Shown here piece by piece: positions 35,210 through 46,731 of a stretch of 64,000 bases of DNA. A program made the translations under genes and the position numbers. The notes under the pieces were generated by a model. That model was not told the origin of the DNA. It saw only the letters and a list, made by a program, of their open reading frames with translations, and did not search any database. Source of the DNA: Polymyxa betae (taxonomy: Eukaryota > Endomyxa > Phytomyxea > Plasmodiophorida > Plasmodiophoridae); contig RBZT01000480.1 of NCBI GenBank assembly GCA_003693705.1, forward strand, positions 22,702-86,701, given 5' to 3'. Within the stretch, counting starts at the first letter, position 1. Every line of letters starts with the position of its first letter.

Positions 35210-36328
35210 ACTCATGATTCTGTTGCGTTAGTATCCGAACTAGTAAACATTCTCCGTCATCACAATTATTGAATCGTTTTCTCGTCTTCGACATTCTGTG
35301 ATACATTTGACATCTTTATAGAGAGACTTCAGCAAAGTCTTGTTATAGGTCATGCTGCATGGTCATATATAATGTACACAATCAGGGATTCTGTGTGTAC
35401 TGTATGTAAAAATTTCGTTTGGAAATAGCGAATGAGAAGAGATGCACCTGAGACCATGGGCTAACACTCCTTATTCAATCAATCTATGATCTCGATTCGT
35501 TGCGCAACATACCGAATCTGTGACGACCTCAGATGCTGCCAAGAATCAAGAATGTGAATGTGTCGATGTTCACAATCAAAATCCGGTTCATACATACTGA
35601 TAATATGGTTATAAGTAGTTGTTAGTTGGATCGAAACCTTCTAGAGGGCAGGTTCTGGCATATTAAAACTTGAAAATGATAAAGCTGGATACAGTCCAAG
35701 CCAATATGCAAGCTGCTTTAATGAAGTTGAATTGTCATAATAGTCGGAAGCGGTGCATAATTGATGATGGATCGAATGAAAGGGAAGTAATTTTATATCG
35801 AAAATCTGGAAGCTCTATTAATAATCTATAGTAGAGAAAGACTCCACATAATTCAACACCTCGACAACGAAACGTTCCAAAATGGTAAGATATACCTGGC
35901 CACTGATGCTCAACACACAAAAAGGAGGGTAATAACTGACTAATGACAGCTGCCTAAATCTTCGCCCAATCGGCTCTCATTCTCTGTTCATCATCAATCT
36001 GTTTACTTATAAGTATGATCGCATTTGCAATGTTATTTACATGTTCGTCACGTTGATTATGCAACAGTTGGAAATTTTCCGTCTTGTTTATTGTTGATGT
36101 CGAGGCGTTGGCCGTTAGGTGCTCATTATTATTGAGTGTTATGATACATGAGAATCTAATAATGTCACATCACATATAACATGTCTCTGTATGTCATGAA
36201 CCACATCATATTATGTTACCTAATAATTTGTTTTGCAGAATATATGATAATGTTACCTGAGTACGGAGAGCCCCCAAATGCTGACTGGGTCAAGGTCCCT
36301 CTAACAACATTTTATTCTTTCATTCATC
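35210..36328. other. Intergenic between the two paralogues
   Basis: 1.1 kb without a credible gene (a minus frame at 35735-35920 is short and domain-free). I did not see a duplicated promoter block here. Confidence 0.4.
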
Positions 36329-38588
36329 ATGAGAACATCCATAATATCGTTAATCATCATTACTATCTTGTTAGTGGTATTCTCACAAGCTCAGGGTACC
36401 ATCAAACGATGGAATCCTTCATTATGCTTTACAGATTCAGTTCAACCCCCAATGTCCATCTTCGATATATTTCACAAGAAATCATTGGACTTCTTTGCAA
36501 AGTGTACAGACTTTACAACAGACATATTGATTTGATTTTAGTATGCCCCTTTTTCGCATGTCTATTTTGATTATAGGCCTTATATTTTCACAAATACGTT
36601 AAGACTGACATCCACTCAGTTTCTATTTCATAATAACCGTGAGATCCATAACAATGTAATGAATGTTATTTAGGTAAAACACTCGTTCGTCCAAGAAACA
36701 GGAAGGCTCGTAAGAATGGTTCAAAAGAAGTACCTTCTAAGCAACCGTCTTTGTATTCTAGTCGAAGTTCAGATCGGTATCTAAGTGAAAGTCGACGATA
36801 TGCTGGAAATATATTGGAGTTGGCTAGTGGAGAGATTCATAATTTTAATGATGATGTATTGGATGTTCCCAATACATCTCCTATATTCACAGAATCAAAC
36901 CAGCAATCTGATGATGATTATGATGATACTTGCAGTATCGCCAGCTATATTTCAGAAACATCCAAACAGGTGCTGTACACGAAGATCGTCGAAGAAGTCC
37001 TTCACGAACAGACCTCTCAGGATACCGTTGTTGGTGATATCGCTGATGATCTTCTATCTTATTATATCGAAGATGTCGTATACGATCTAAATGACACAAC
37101 TGCTCTATCTTATCAACCATATGATATCTCTTCATCATCATTCATATTCCGATCAGATTGGCATGACATCTATGAAGCTATCGTCATACTGGACCAGGAC
37201 TGGCACAATGCAGTTGATATCATCGTGCCGTTGTTTCAGAGGTATCATCGTCTATCAAAAGATCTACAGAATGCATTACAGAATCTGGCCACATTGTATG
37301 AGATGCGGGTCGTGTATGACCTGGTCCGCATTCTTGACGAGAGTCTGGCAGCCATTTCACGAATTTATCGCTATACATCAGCATTTCCTGGTTGGAAGAA
37401 ACTTCATGGATTATGTGAGAGATTAGCAATCTCTATCATATACCGTGTTATTACACAGGACGCCGTCTTCGATAATTTTGGTGACCAACATCGTCCTACA
37501 TTCGAATTGGTTCTGAATATAACGGGACTTGATCGTAATGTCAAGTTCAGAACAATGTTATATAACCGAATGATGAATTCATGGAGTGCTAAAGATCTCA
37601 ATGTTAATGAGATTGTGTTGAATGCTATTGCTGAAGCTGACTCTATCCATCTATCTACTGAACAATATCCAAGTTCTTATTACCAGATCTTTGACTCTGT
37701 CGATTTTTATCTGATTGATAGTGCATGCTTCCAAGAGTTGCAAGATGTTTATGACAAGGTGATATCGATTTATAACATTTTCCTGAGAAATGCCGACACA
37801 TTTGTGACAATGCCTCTCTTGATCGCTAATATCATATAATCAGATTATGATCATGTTGTCAGAACGTTATACACGAAATGATATGTTTGGATCGATTTAC
37901 AAGGTAAAACCTAACTCTGTATTAGATCGAATTTCTGTTTACAAATGAATATCAGGCTCCACTGACCAAATCGAATTTTTCCGAAGATGAATTACGATCA
38001 CTTTTAGATTTCATTAAAGACGATAAAAACAAGGACGCCCTCGATCAGCTGAACTTGACCATCGAATCAGGCTTGTACGTTGAATTCGAGAGGTTTTCGG
38101 CTCAAGGCCCCGTTTGTCAGGTGCTGCTTCTGGAGATTGTCAAAGCGCAACGTCGTCGTACTATCTCCCGAGCACTTCCAACCTGCTATGATCTGATTGC
38201 TGGACGGTTTGGTGGTATACCTCGAGGCCCTAACAATCGACATCGCATTGTTCGTTATCTAAGATCACAAACTATCGTTGAGAACATACTCGGTGATTTC
38301 TTAAATGGAACTCCTACGATGCACCAGCTGCAGAACCAGATCGTTGACGCTCTGGATACGGATTGGACCTTGCCGGTATTGATATTCAATGAAGATCATT
38401 ATCGATGGGAGGCAGCTGAGATATCGCTGGAGATGATTGTTGATATTGCTCTTGCAAATGAAGATGACGAAATAGAAAGGATTGATGAATCAGATCTTGC
38501 TGAAAGCTCAACTAATCGGTTACGATCCGATATTGGACGGTCTCTGCCTATCGATTATCGCCTTCAGCCGGAATCAAAGATTCATTGA
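36329..38588 (+). CDS. Secreted protein, four-exon family, paralogue 2
   Basis: Exons 36329-36395, 36674-37758, 37844-37903 and 37956-38588; 614 residues. Signal-peptide exon (MRTSIISLIIITILLVVFSQ, AQG) ends in phase 1, as in paralogue 1. Exon 2 is longer by an acidic, Tyr/Asp-rich N-terminal insert (DDYDDTCSIASYISETS), then aligns: DWHNAVDIIVPLFQRYHRLS, NLATLYEMRVVYDLVRILDE. Exon 3 is again 60 nt. Exon 4 gives DALDQLNLTIESGLYVEFER and LPVLIFNEDHYRWEAAEISL followed by EMIVDIAL. Motifs YDLVRI and PVL.F..hRWEA...LE.IV are the family signature. Divergence is high outside these motifs. Function unknown. Confidence 0.8.
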
Positions 38589-39735
38589 TCTTGGGAAGTT
38601 TCCTATGATGAATATATTATCTCACATTGATCGAAACTCATTGTACTCGTGAATAAACATCATTGTTAATAGAAATCAAATACATTTGATATATTCTGAG
38701 CACGTTATAGGCGATTTCTACAAGCACGGTTGAGGCCTTGGCAGATCATTAGTTATTCTCAAAGTTCGCCTGCAATCGCTCTTTCGCGACCCGTCTAAAA
38801 TCTCTTGAGACATCTTTTGGTTAAAGAAGACGTATTCATCCCTTATTTGTAGCGAAGGGTATACGAACTCCCAGCGATATCTTTCATCACGACCAGATCA
38901 GCATCTATATATAACAAGATCATAGATCGTATATCTCTGATAGAACTGTGGGTAGCAAATCCTTGATTTTCAATTGCTGAGATATAGTTCATAGAGGAAG
39001 GCAGTACAGTATGTACTAGATCTGCCAATAGCAACAACCTATTCTTAACTTCAATTAATATGCAGCATCTGGCCATACAATGAGTACAAATCAAACGCCA
39101 AAATGATTCAGTTGTACTTGACCACAAGGATTTGATGATTGCAAGTGTCATCTGAACAGTCGCCATGAAAGTATTGTGGATTTGGAGTCCGAAAGCATGA
39201 AGAGGGTGTTATTAGAGTTAACTCGATCATTGCTTACATTTATAGCAACACCTCGTAGTATTCTGATATTAACTCGCCATAGACCATGCAATAACATAGA
39301 AGCCATTAATCAATCTCCTGCATCATACTATCCAAATAAGCATTTCTTAAAAGAATAAGAATTCAAACACCTCTGAAACATCTGGAAATAAACATCAACA
39401 GCATTAAGCAACGGATTCCAGCTGATGATTGTGATTTAATCAATCTGGCCGATGATATCGAGAACCATTTCATCCTCTACGGCTGACTTCTGTTGCTCAA
39501 GAGCACCATAGAAATCGCCAGGTTTCTCAACATACGCTGGGTGTAGTGTCGCAGTGAGATCAAGAGAATAATGATTGCATGATTCAGGATGTGTACGTAT
39601 GACTAATTTGCACCATGATAAAAGTCGAGTTAGCTTCAGATATTGCGAATAAATACAAGCGTCATAGGGTTTGATCGTTAATTGGGATCCTATCATTTGA
39701 TACATTGTGAATAAGCTAAAAGATATCAAATAATA
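38589..39735. other. Intergenic; two uncertain minus-strand frames
   Basis: A minus frame at 38843-39166 (107 codons) starts MATVQMTLAIIKSLWSSTTE and is weakly hydrophobic; a second (39436-39690, minus) has IKPYDACIYSQYLKLTRLLS. They could be exons of lineage-specific genes like the neighbours but I cannot join them to a start with a leader. The tRNA gene follows. Confidence 0.35.
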
Positions 39736-39807
39736 GCCTCTATAGCACAGTGGTAGTGCACCCGCTTTGTAAGCGGTAGGTCGCAGGTTCAATCCCTGCT
39801 GGGGGCA
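39736..39807 (+). tRNA. tRNA-Thr (anticodon UGU)
   Basis: Cloverleaf closes: acceptor GCCTCTA with TGGGGGC (G-U pairs tolerated), D arm GCAC...GTGC, anticodon stem CCGC/GCGG with loop TTTGTAA giving anticodon TGT, and T arm GCAGG-TTCAATC-CCTGC. Discriminator A at 39807. Internal B box GGTTCAATCC fits Pol III. CCA is not encoded, as expected for a eukaryotic nuclear gene, and a T4 run follows at about 39812 as terminator. No intron. Confidence 0.93.
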
Positions 39808-39861
39808 TTATCTTTTCATATGCAACGGTCAATTGCTTTTTGATAACTTTGTTGATAGCCG

Positions 39862-40395
39862 TTAAGGATCATCTGATCTATTAGCCGTTGATATTTTTTG
39901 AACAGGTCCAAGCAAATCGTTTAAATTTGTGCAACCGTCATCAAACGAGAGGAAATTTTCAATATTTTTTGCTCTAATTGGCATTATGTCGTCAAACATC
40001 AAATGCAACCGTTGTATGGGGAGATCCCAATACATCCAATATATGATAAGATTGTGCAGTGCTTGTCTCATAGAAATTGTATAGGCATCTTGACAAAAGC
40101 ACATCTGCCTTTTATTTGCAGCGCCAATTATAAAAAACGATATCGATTGTTAAATAATTACGATCCTGCCTAATCTTGCCTCAGATCCCACAAGCGGCTT
40201 TTGTGCAAACGCTTCATTACAAAGAAACAGCTGGTGATCATGGTAAATGGGTAGATTACAGAATGTAGAGAGTAGTTGATGGCAGATTGCAGGATCAGAT
40301 TTAACATACATAATATTGGTATTCATTGACAAATAATCAACGAGAATGAATAGAGCAATGAAGCGACTAAAAGCGACATCAAGTGTCATGGCCAT
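39862..40395 (-). CDS. Small secreted protein, two exons, hypothetical
   Basis: Exon 1 is 40162-40395, exon 2 is 39862-40104 (GT-AG, 57 nt intron, phase 0), 158 residues. Starts MAMTLDVAFSRFIALFILVD, a plausible signal peptide. The mature part has Cys in ICHQLLSTFCNLP, FLCNE, MCFCQDA and GCTNLN. No domain. It is a minus-strand neighbour of the similar-looking gene at 42.3-42.7 kb, but I see no sequence homology between them. Confidence 0.5.
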
Positions 40396-42272
40396 TTAGA
40401 CCTCACAAACATAATTTAAATGTAAAATGAATGAAGACAATTCGGGAACCGAAGCATTGTCTGATCTCTGGATATTCCATTCAGTTCATGAATAGAAATG
40501 AAGTAGCAATGTTTGAAGTCCAGCACATCTTCAAGTAAATGCTACAGATATAGGATTGCTTGTTGGGCATTTTGCAACTGGTTCTTCCAATGGTAATGGA
40601 CATCGGATTGTTTTGCAATCCTTTTAAAACATTCTTGAAATGGTTGGTCGAATTGAGCAGCTTCTATCTGCTGGCGTTCATCGAAAACGTTGACTTCTCT
40701 GAATCAAACATTTTTGAGATTCTACAAAAGGATCAGGAATTGATTCAACTCGGTACTCACCAGCATAATTTTTCAAAATTTGAACCGAGGATCGATGGGG
40801 TGCTTCCTGAGGACCGATTGGATCGCTTGATCACACAATCTACCTCAGATTAATAACACAGATTAGATCTATAAAATATGAGAATCTTGATGTGTGCAGG
40901 CAATGCAGCTGTCCATAATGCTGTATTGAAAAATTGTATCAATACCCAGAACAATATATTTAGTATCAAATATTTGATTGTTATATCTGTAATGGACTGA
41001 CAGATCCAGCAGACAATCAAGGAGGAGGACACCCTCGTCCATAAAATGCACCAGGTGACATGTCGCTCATAAACATAGCTTTAGCACAGAATCAGCAGAT
41101 TAAGATTGTACGAGGACTTGGAGTGAAAGGATCGAAAATATTGACAAAAATCGAGCACCACATTTTAATTACATTTTCTAATTTTGAAAGAAAAATGACA
41201 AGACTTCATATGCATGAATATTACAAAGCGGGACATCTGAACTATTGTCATCCTTTTGTCATTCACCGAAAGCGGCAGCTCTTTTTGCCATCAGTTGAGT
41301 TACCTTGCTGAGCATGTTAGCTGATTTGCCTTCTGTAAACCATATCCACGGTCAGATCTGGAACGAGCCTTATTCGGTGATTGCGAGGTGCTAATTACTT
41401 GTCGTTCAACTTCCCAGACTCCAAGACTATAATCACATCGAATCTTGATGCAAATCAGACTAAAACAGATTGAATTCGATTAGTTCGCTGATCTTTATCA
41501 AGCAGGGGAGCTGTATTCAGGCACTGATGGTAACCTAGGTAGTAGCTTTTGGTGTCGATTTCTGCGACATCGAATGCAAGCCTTCTTTTGTTGCCAATGC
41601 GAAATTATCCAACAACAAGACAAATTCATATGGTGACATCACGAAACATGGAAGAGGTCTAATCATGAAACATAAAAGAGGAGGTCTAAGTAAACAATTT
41701 TAAATTCAACCAAATTATAAATACTCAGGTCAGACCATTGAACGAGAAGCGAAAGTTAGATCATCGACAAAAAAGCTTGTTGACTCTCTGACCATGTACA
41801 ATGTACTTCCATGACCTGTCATAGATTCATAGTACACTTTGGGTTGTGCAAGTAATATATTCCTTTTTCCAAACCTATTAGCTCGTTAGATTTTATATAT
41901 AGCCCATATACCGCAAACAGTAAGCAGAGTTAGAACTCGGGCTTGTCAATATAGAACATAGAGTATTCTTTATGGTGCACTTCGCAGGTAGTTGAGAGAA
42001 AAAGCTCCAACTATACCGACATCGACTAGCAATGATTGGAGTACAATCAAGTGGACGAACCTGAGGGGAGTTCAGAAAGGGAATAATTTATGTGCAATGG
42101 CTGTATGGTACATGGATCTGGAGCTCATCGTTCTCATCTCCATCTCAACTTCATCTGGAATATCAGTTATCCCGCCCGAAAGATCCCCAATAACAAGCAA
42201 GAAGTTCACGACATCTTGAAGTAAAATGACATCTATAGTGCAACGATCTCCTCTGCGTTTTCTTTAGGAGCA
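40396..42272. other. Intergenic; no supported gene
   Basis: Several short frames (40560-40853, 41060-41311, 41992-42219 on plus; 40850-41051 on minus) show no domain or leader that I trust. The frame at 40560-40853 could be a fragment of a split gene. Confidence 0.4.
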
Positions 42273-42715
42273 TTAAAATAGCGAGTGTTCATCTTTTGCA
42301 GTTTTTAGAATGCCCTTAAGGAATGGAGGAGGGTCATAATGGGCTTTCAACGGTCTCCGTTCTTCTGAGACCGAGGTTAGAGTTTCTGTCGACCTCTGTT
42401 GTTTAAATAAATGAAAGGCTGCTTTATTAGAATCGACGTTTGCAAGTAGAATGTTTCTGGCAATTCGCCATATCCTGCATGATCTGGGTTTCACAGACTT
42501 CTGTTGCCAAAGTACTCGAAGTCTAGCTTTCGTGACAGGATCAGTTTTCTGTAAGTCGATAATTGAAGCAGGGTAAAACTCTTTCTTATTATTGCCTAAA
42601 GGCAAATAATCAGAAACAGAAACCATGGTTTGTATAGGGAGGGATTACCATATAAAGCTGTATCGGCAGCCTTGACTGAGGCTAGATCAAGCATTGTCAC
42701 GAGAATGACAATCAT
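42273..42715 (-). CDS. Small secreted basic protein, two exons, hypothetical
   Basis: Exon 1 42649-42715 (67 nt, from MIVILVTMLDLASVKAADTA) and exon 2 42273-42595, joined in phase 1 (intron 42596-42648), giving 129 residues. A longer start at 42799 would add a charged N-terminus; the chosen one begins right at the hydrophobic core with an Ala-rich cleavage site (VKAADT). Mature part is rich in Lys/Arg (NNKKEFYPASIIDLQKTD; RIWRIARNILLANVDSNK) and has no membrane segment. The leader-only first exon with a phase-1 junction mimics the pair at 33.3 and 36.3 kb, although the rest is unrelated. Confidence 0.55.
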
Positions 42716-43445
42716 GATACGAACAAGAAATGGTAAGGTGATGATTTCTTCAAGGCGGATATCGATGGCGGCCAACGGCCAACACATTTGATCATACAAT
42801 AAGCATTGATCATGTGTAGTGACATCTATCTCGTTATATACAGTTAACTACCGTAAAGGGGGTCGCTATCTCTCATGTTTCACGCTTTCACTGTCTAATT
42901 GGAACTGCTGTGTCACTGCCATTGCAGTTTAACGAACTCAGCTCATCTGCTGCTGTTGAAGCAACCTAGAGCAATGATGGGAATGTGACTCTTCGACTGG
43001 GAGTATTGTTTCAACTAGCAGTCCCTGCAACATGGCAGAAGTTGGTACTGTAGCAATTACACGAATGGCGAAGCTTCTGATGATCAAATGAGCATTATAT
43101 GACTAACTTTTAATGTATCAATAGCTACACGTTCATAAACTGATTTTTAAAGTGGAACACAGCATTCTTTGGAAATAGTTCAATGTGGCGGATCCATTCA
43201 ATCAAGATAAGCAAGAGATCATGGTATGAAAAGCAAGAGCGCCACACGCCTGTGCGTGTGACCACGGCCTGCCGGCTGAGTGACATACGGAGTTGGGTTA
43301 GCGGGTGCTTGCCAGGTGATGTTATGCTCATAGTTGGGACTTAAAAGGTTACCCGGATGAATACCCCATCACGTTACGTGAGAGAGAGAAGCCCCTCTCA
43401 GATCATCTCGGAAGCAACCCAATCATTTAATCGAAGCTGACTTGC
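42716..43445. other. Divergent intergenic region
   Basis: 730 bases between two leader-bearing genes pointing apart. A GC-rich hairpin CACACGCCTGTGCGTGTG lies near 43233-43250. No ORF of note (43125-43331 is domain-free). Confidence 0.4.
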
Positions 43446-45963
43446 ATGGAGCAGCATTCGTCCATGCTCAACTCCATCGGCTTTGCAATCGTCTTGTTCT
43501 GCCTCTTGCATATTGCAGAAGCTGGAGACTGTTACTATCGAATAACCAATACATATCGACGTTTTGTGTCAGCGTATGAGTTGCTGTCACTTCGTAGCAT
43601 TTTTATAACCTGGCCGTTTCTTAGGTCCTGTACTGATATCGCATTTGATCAGATGAGAACCGACGTTCCAAGAGACGAATTCATTGATTATAATTCGTTA
43701 GAGGAAATCAAAATGGCCATAAATGGCGCCTCTCATAAATCGAAAGACATGTGTGTACCACATCAGGAGTCTTTTTTTGAATTCAGTGTCCTAAGCGTCA
43801 TTGTTTAATAGATACAAGGTGACGTCATTGAGGATGATATTTACAGACAGTTTCATGCTGTCGAATGGGTCGCTGTCGCCTGATCAAAGCGACAATGCTT
43901 GGCAATCGCAATTCCAGTTAATCCATAATCTGGCTGTGTATTCAAAACGTGACGACATCAAAAATTACGTCCTGTCAAACTTGGAGTACTTCCCTAATGT
44001 TGTCAAACTGTGGGAGGACGTAAACTGTAGCTGCTGCGCTGCTAACTTCTTTAAAGCCATTTGCATGGATTCCAGCTTGACGACCGAGATATGGATGACC
44101 TCTGCAAGCTGCCTGCCTTGGAAACTCTGTATTGTCACACTTTCTCAGACAAGCTCCAACCAACTGATCTGCTGATTACAGAATGTTGACATCACCCGAA
44201 TCTGAGAACAACCTGCAGAATATTCGAAAACGGCGGTGCGTTAATTGCACATTTGCTGCCCAATGGCGTTTGGCTGAAGCCTCTGCTTAGAAGAGAAGAA
44301 GAAGAAACGTTTGTTTGTAGAAAGCGTGTCAACTCAGAATCGAACAAAGAACGGCTGGAAACGTTTCAGTTCAGGTAATCAGATCCTCACACGTACTCTC
44401 GATGCTCATTGTTGCGACAGCTTTGTAGACAGCTCTGAAGTACAGATCATCTTAGAAACGGACCACCACGAGCTGCTAAAAAAACGGGCTTATCAAATCA
44501 TTCGGCTAGTGTCTAAACTAAAACAAAGGTTCCAGGAGCAGTCCACTGGCCGATCAGCTACAAAATGGAGCTTTCTGCGACGCTTTTTGACCAGCTGTCG
44601 AGTATTCAAATTCCGATCCCAATATCCTGCTAATTCCAGCTCAAAGCCGGACGAATCTAGCCTAGAAAACCATCGCTTCGCCATTTTCTGGTCGGCGATC
44701 AGATTCGGAGGGTCTATGGCAACAAAAATGTACCAGTGTTTATGACCTAATTTTTTTCACTAACTGTAGTCTTGTCGCAGAAACAAATTCTGGAAGAACG
44801 GGAGAGGATCTATATCCAATTCTAGAGAATGCGCTCCAAACAATTCGCCGTACTCTCTCAAAATTCGACATTGGCTTGCTTATTGGGTTGTATGGAGAAC
44901 ACATCTCTCGACATCTCAAGTCAAGATTGCTTTCTTGGGAGGTCTGCGTCGATTACGATCCGGTTCAGCAGCATTTTCAGTACCTTCGGATGCTCGCATG
45001 CCCTCCTCATCAGATCTACATCGCTCCTCATCTACGCTTTGCCCAACTGTTTTTGACAATTCCCTGCCTGTCGCCAGCACGGTTTCTTCAAAGCGTCAGA
45101 AAACAGCTACGATGGAAATCGATAAAGAATCGTTATCTGATGCAATTCCGTCATCTTCACTGACCAGTTCTCAACCTCTCGTTTCAGAAGACATAATCGT
45201 TCCGACAAAATGGTATGGTGCTTTCGATATATTTTCTGTAGCCTTAATATTTCTGATGATATAGGGACACAATGAGAGTTAGGTTTCAAGCGCTGCGGAA
45301 AGAATGTTTGTCTCACAACAAGCCAGTAAACGATCCCTGTTCGTCAGCAGAAGATACGATGTCACACGATCTGTAAGTATAAAAAAGTCGTTTCGATTTT
45401 GTATATAAATTCATTCGACATAGGGCTACTGATGAAAGCAGTGCAAGAGCATCCGGCGCGCTTCCCTCCTTTTGGTATGCAAACTCAAACATTCACTCGA
45501 AGGAGCCAGCCTCTACATCTTTGTCGAGCAATTCGGCCTCCAACGTTAGCTTTGGTTGTTTATGGATGTTTTATCTATTAACTCTGCATAGGAGCTGGAA
45601 TCGCACAATGCAGCATTTTCGAAAAAAACAGATTATTCGAGAGATTCTAATGCGGTTGCGTTTCCTGAGATATCCAGCACGGATAACGCTGACGCCAGCT
45701 CTGGTCTAAATCAGTCACGTATCAGTACAAGCCACAGCATCATATTTGCAATTTGCGGGCTTGCTATTTTGATATTTGTTATCTTCGTCAAACTCGCAAT
45801 AGTGTTCAAATCTGGCTCTGAAGAGGAATTCCGACTTCAACGCTCTGAGCTCATTCGGCAGATTGATCTGTTTGCTAACGCAAGGCGACAACGAGAAGGC
45901 CTTCCTCCTCTCTTTACCGACCTAGGTGACTTCTCCAGCATGCCTCATGTTAGCTTCCGCTGA
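43446..45963 (+). CDS. Type I membrane protein with conserved cytoplasmic tail, family C, copy 1
   Basis: Multi-exon (at least nine). First exons: 43446-43573, 43625-43750, 43812-44009, 44057-44128 and 44182-44235; later junctions I leave open. Signal peptide (SIGFAIVLFCLLHIAEAGDC), then CYYRITNTYRR, CTDIAFDQMRTDVPRDEFID, YKVTSLRMIF, an LRR-like LHGFQLDDRDMDDLCKLPAL and NIRKRR; further on DSSEVQIILETDHHELLKKR. Near the end a single membrane helix (IIFAICGLAILIFVIFVKLA) precedes a tail of about 50 residues: EEEFRLQRSELIRQIDLFAN ... SSMPHVSFR. Homologous, with matching intron positions, to 55597-57861 (-) and to the decayed 60984-63290 (-). Receptor-like topology; ligand and function unknown. 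Confidence 0.75.
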
Positions 45964-46731
45964 TCATTATTTATTCTATTTTTATCCCGTCATTTAACAT
46001 TAATACCTAATATATATATATATTCATTTCGTTATTCTGATCAGACTCTGATTACTTGAGTATCATAACGTTCCAAATTACAAATCAAATTTTGCAAAAA
46101 TATCAAAATAATCACAAACGACTTTGGCGGACCGGTTATGAAACCGTCATTTATCTTCCTTCATTCATAGGAAGACATGCATCACTATTTCGTTATCTTA
46201 TTGATGGTGTATCTGAAATGGACTGCAGGCCAAGCAGGTGAACGTTGTTAAACATTTCGATTACGACGAGCCTGCAGAGAGAACCTTTCTCATATCCGTC
46301 TCAGTGTATAATATCTTCATATCACTGCAAAGAATCTACAAGCGAATCGTTCAATACGTTTGGTTTTGAATATGAACCAAGCGGTCCAACAGAAATTGCT
46401 ACACACATTGAAAGGGGACAGGAATGTCAGTGGCAAGATGAGTAAATGGCGGGCTGTATTGAGTGTAGCTCAAAAGGACACAGAGAGGGCACCAAGACAG
46501 TGGAGCGGCTGCGCCGGGGCAACATGACGGGCCGCCACAACCGCCGCGTTTCATTACTCGGTCTTGCCTCTCCGAATCGAATCATCACAACACACATTGT
46601 TCTATACTTGCCCGATATTAGATCAGTATAGTGTCTTCGTCGACGATATGACACATCATCAATGTGTGGCTGGGTATCCTATCGCTGATGTCCGCTGAAT
46701 CTGATTATGGTTGATAGTTCCTTCTTCCTTG
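45964..46731. other. Intergenic; AT-rich, nothing recognised
   Basis: Includes a short (AT)n run near 46010-46022. Frames at 46056-46241 and 46446-46631 have no domain. Confidence 0.4.
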
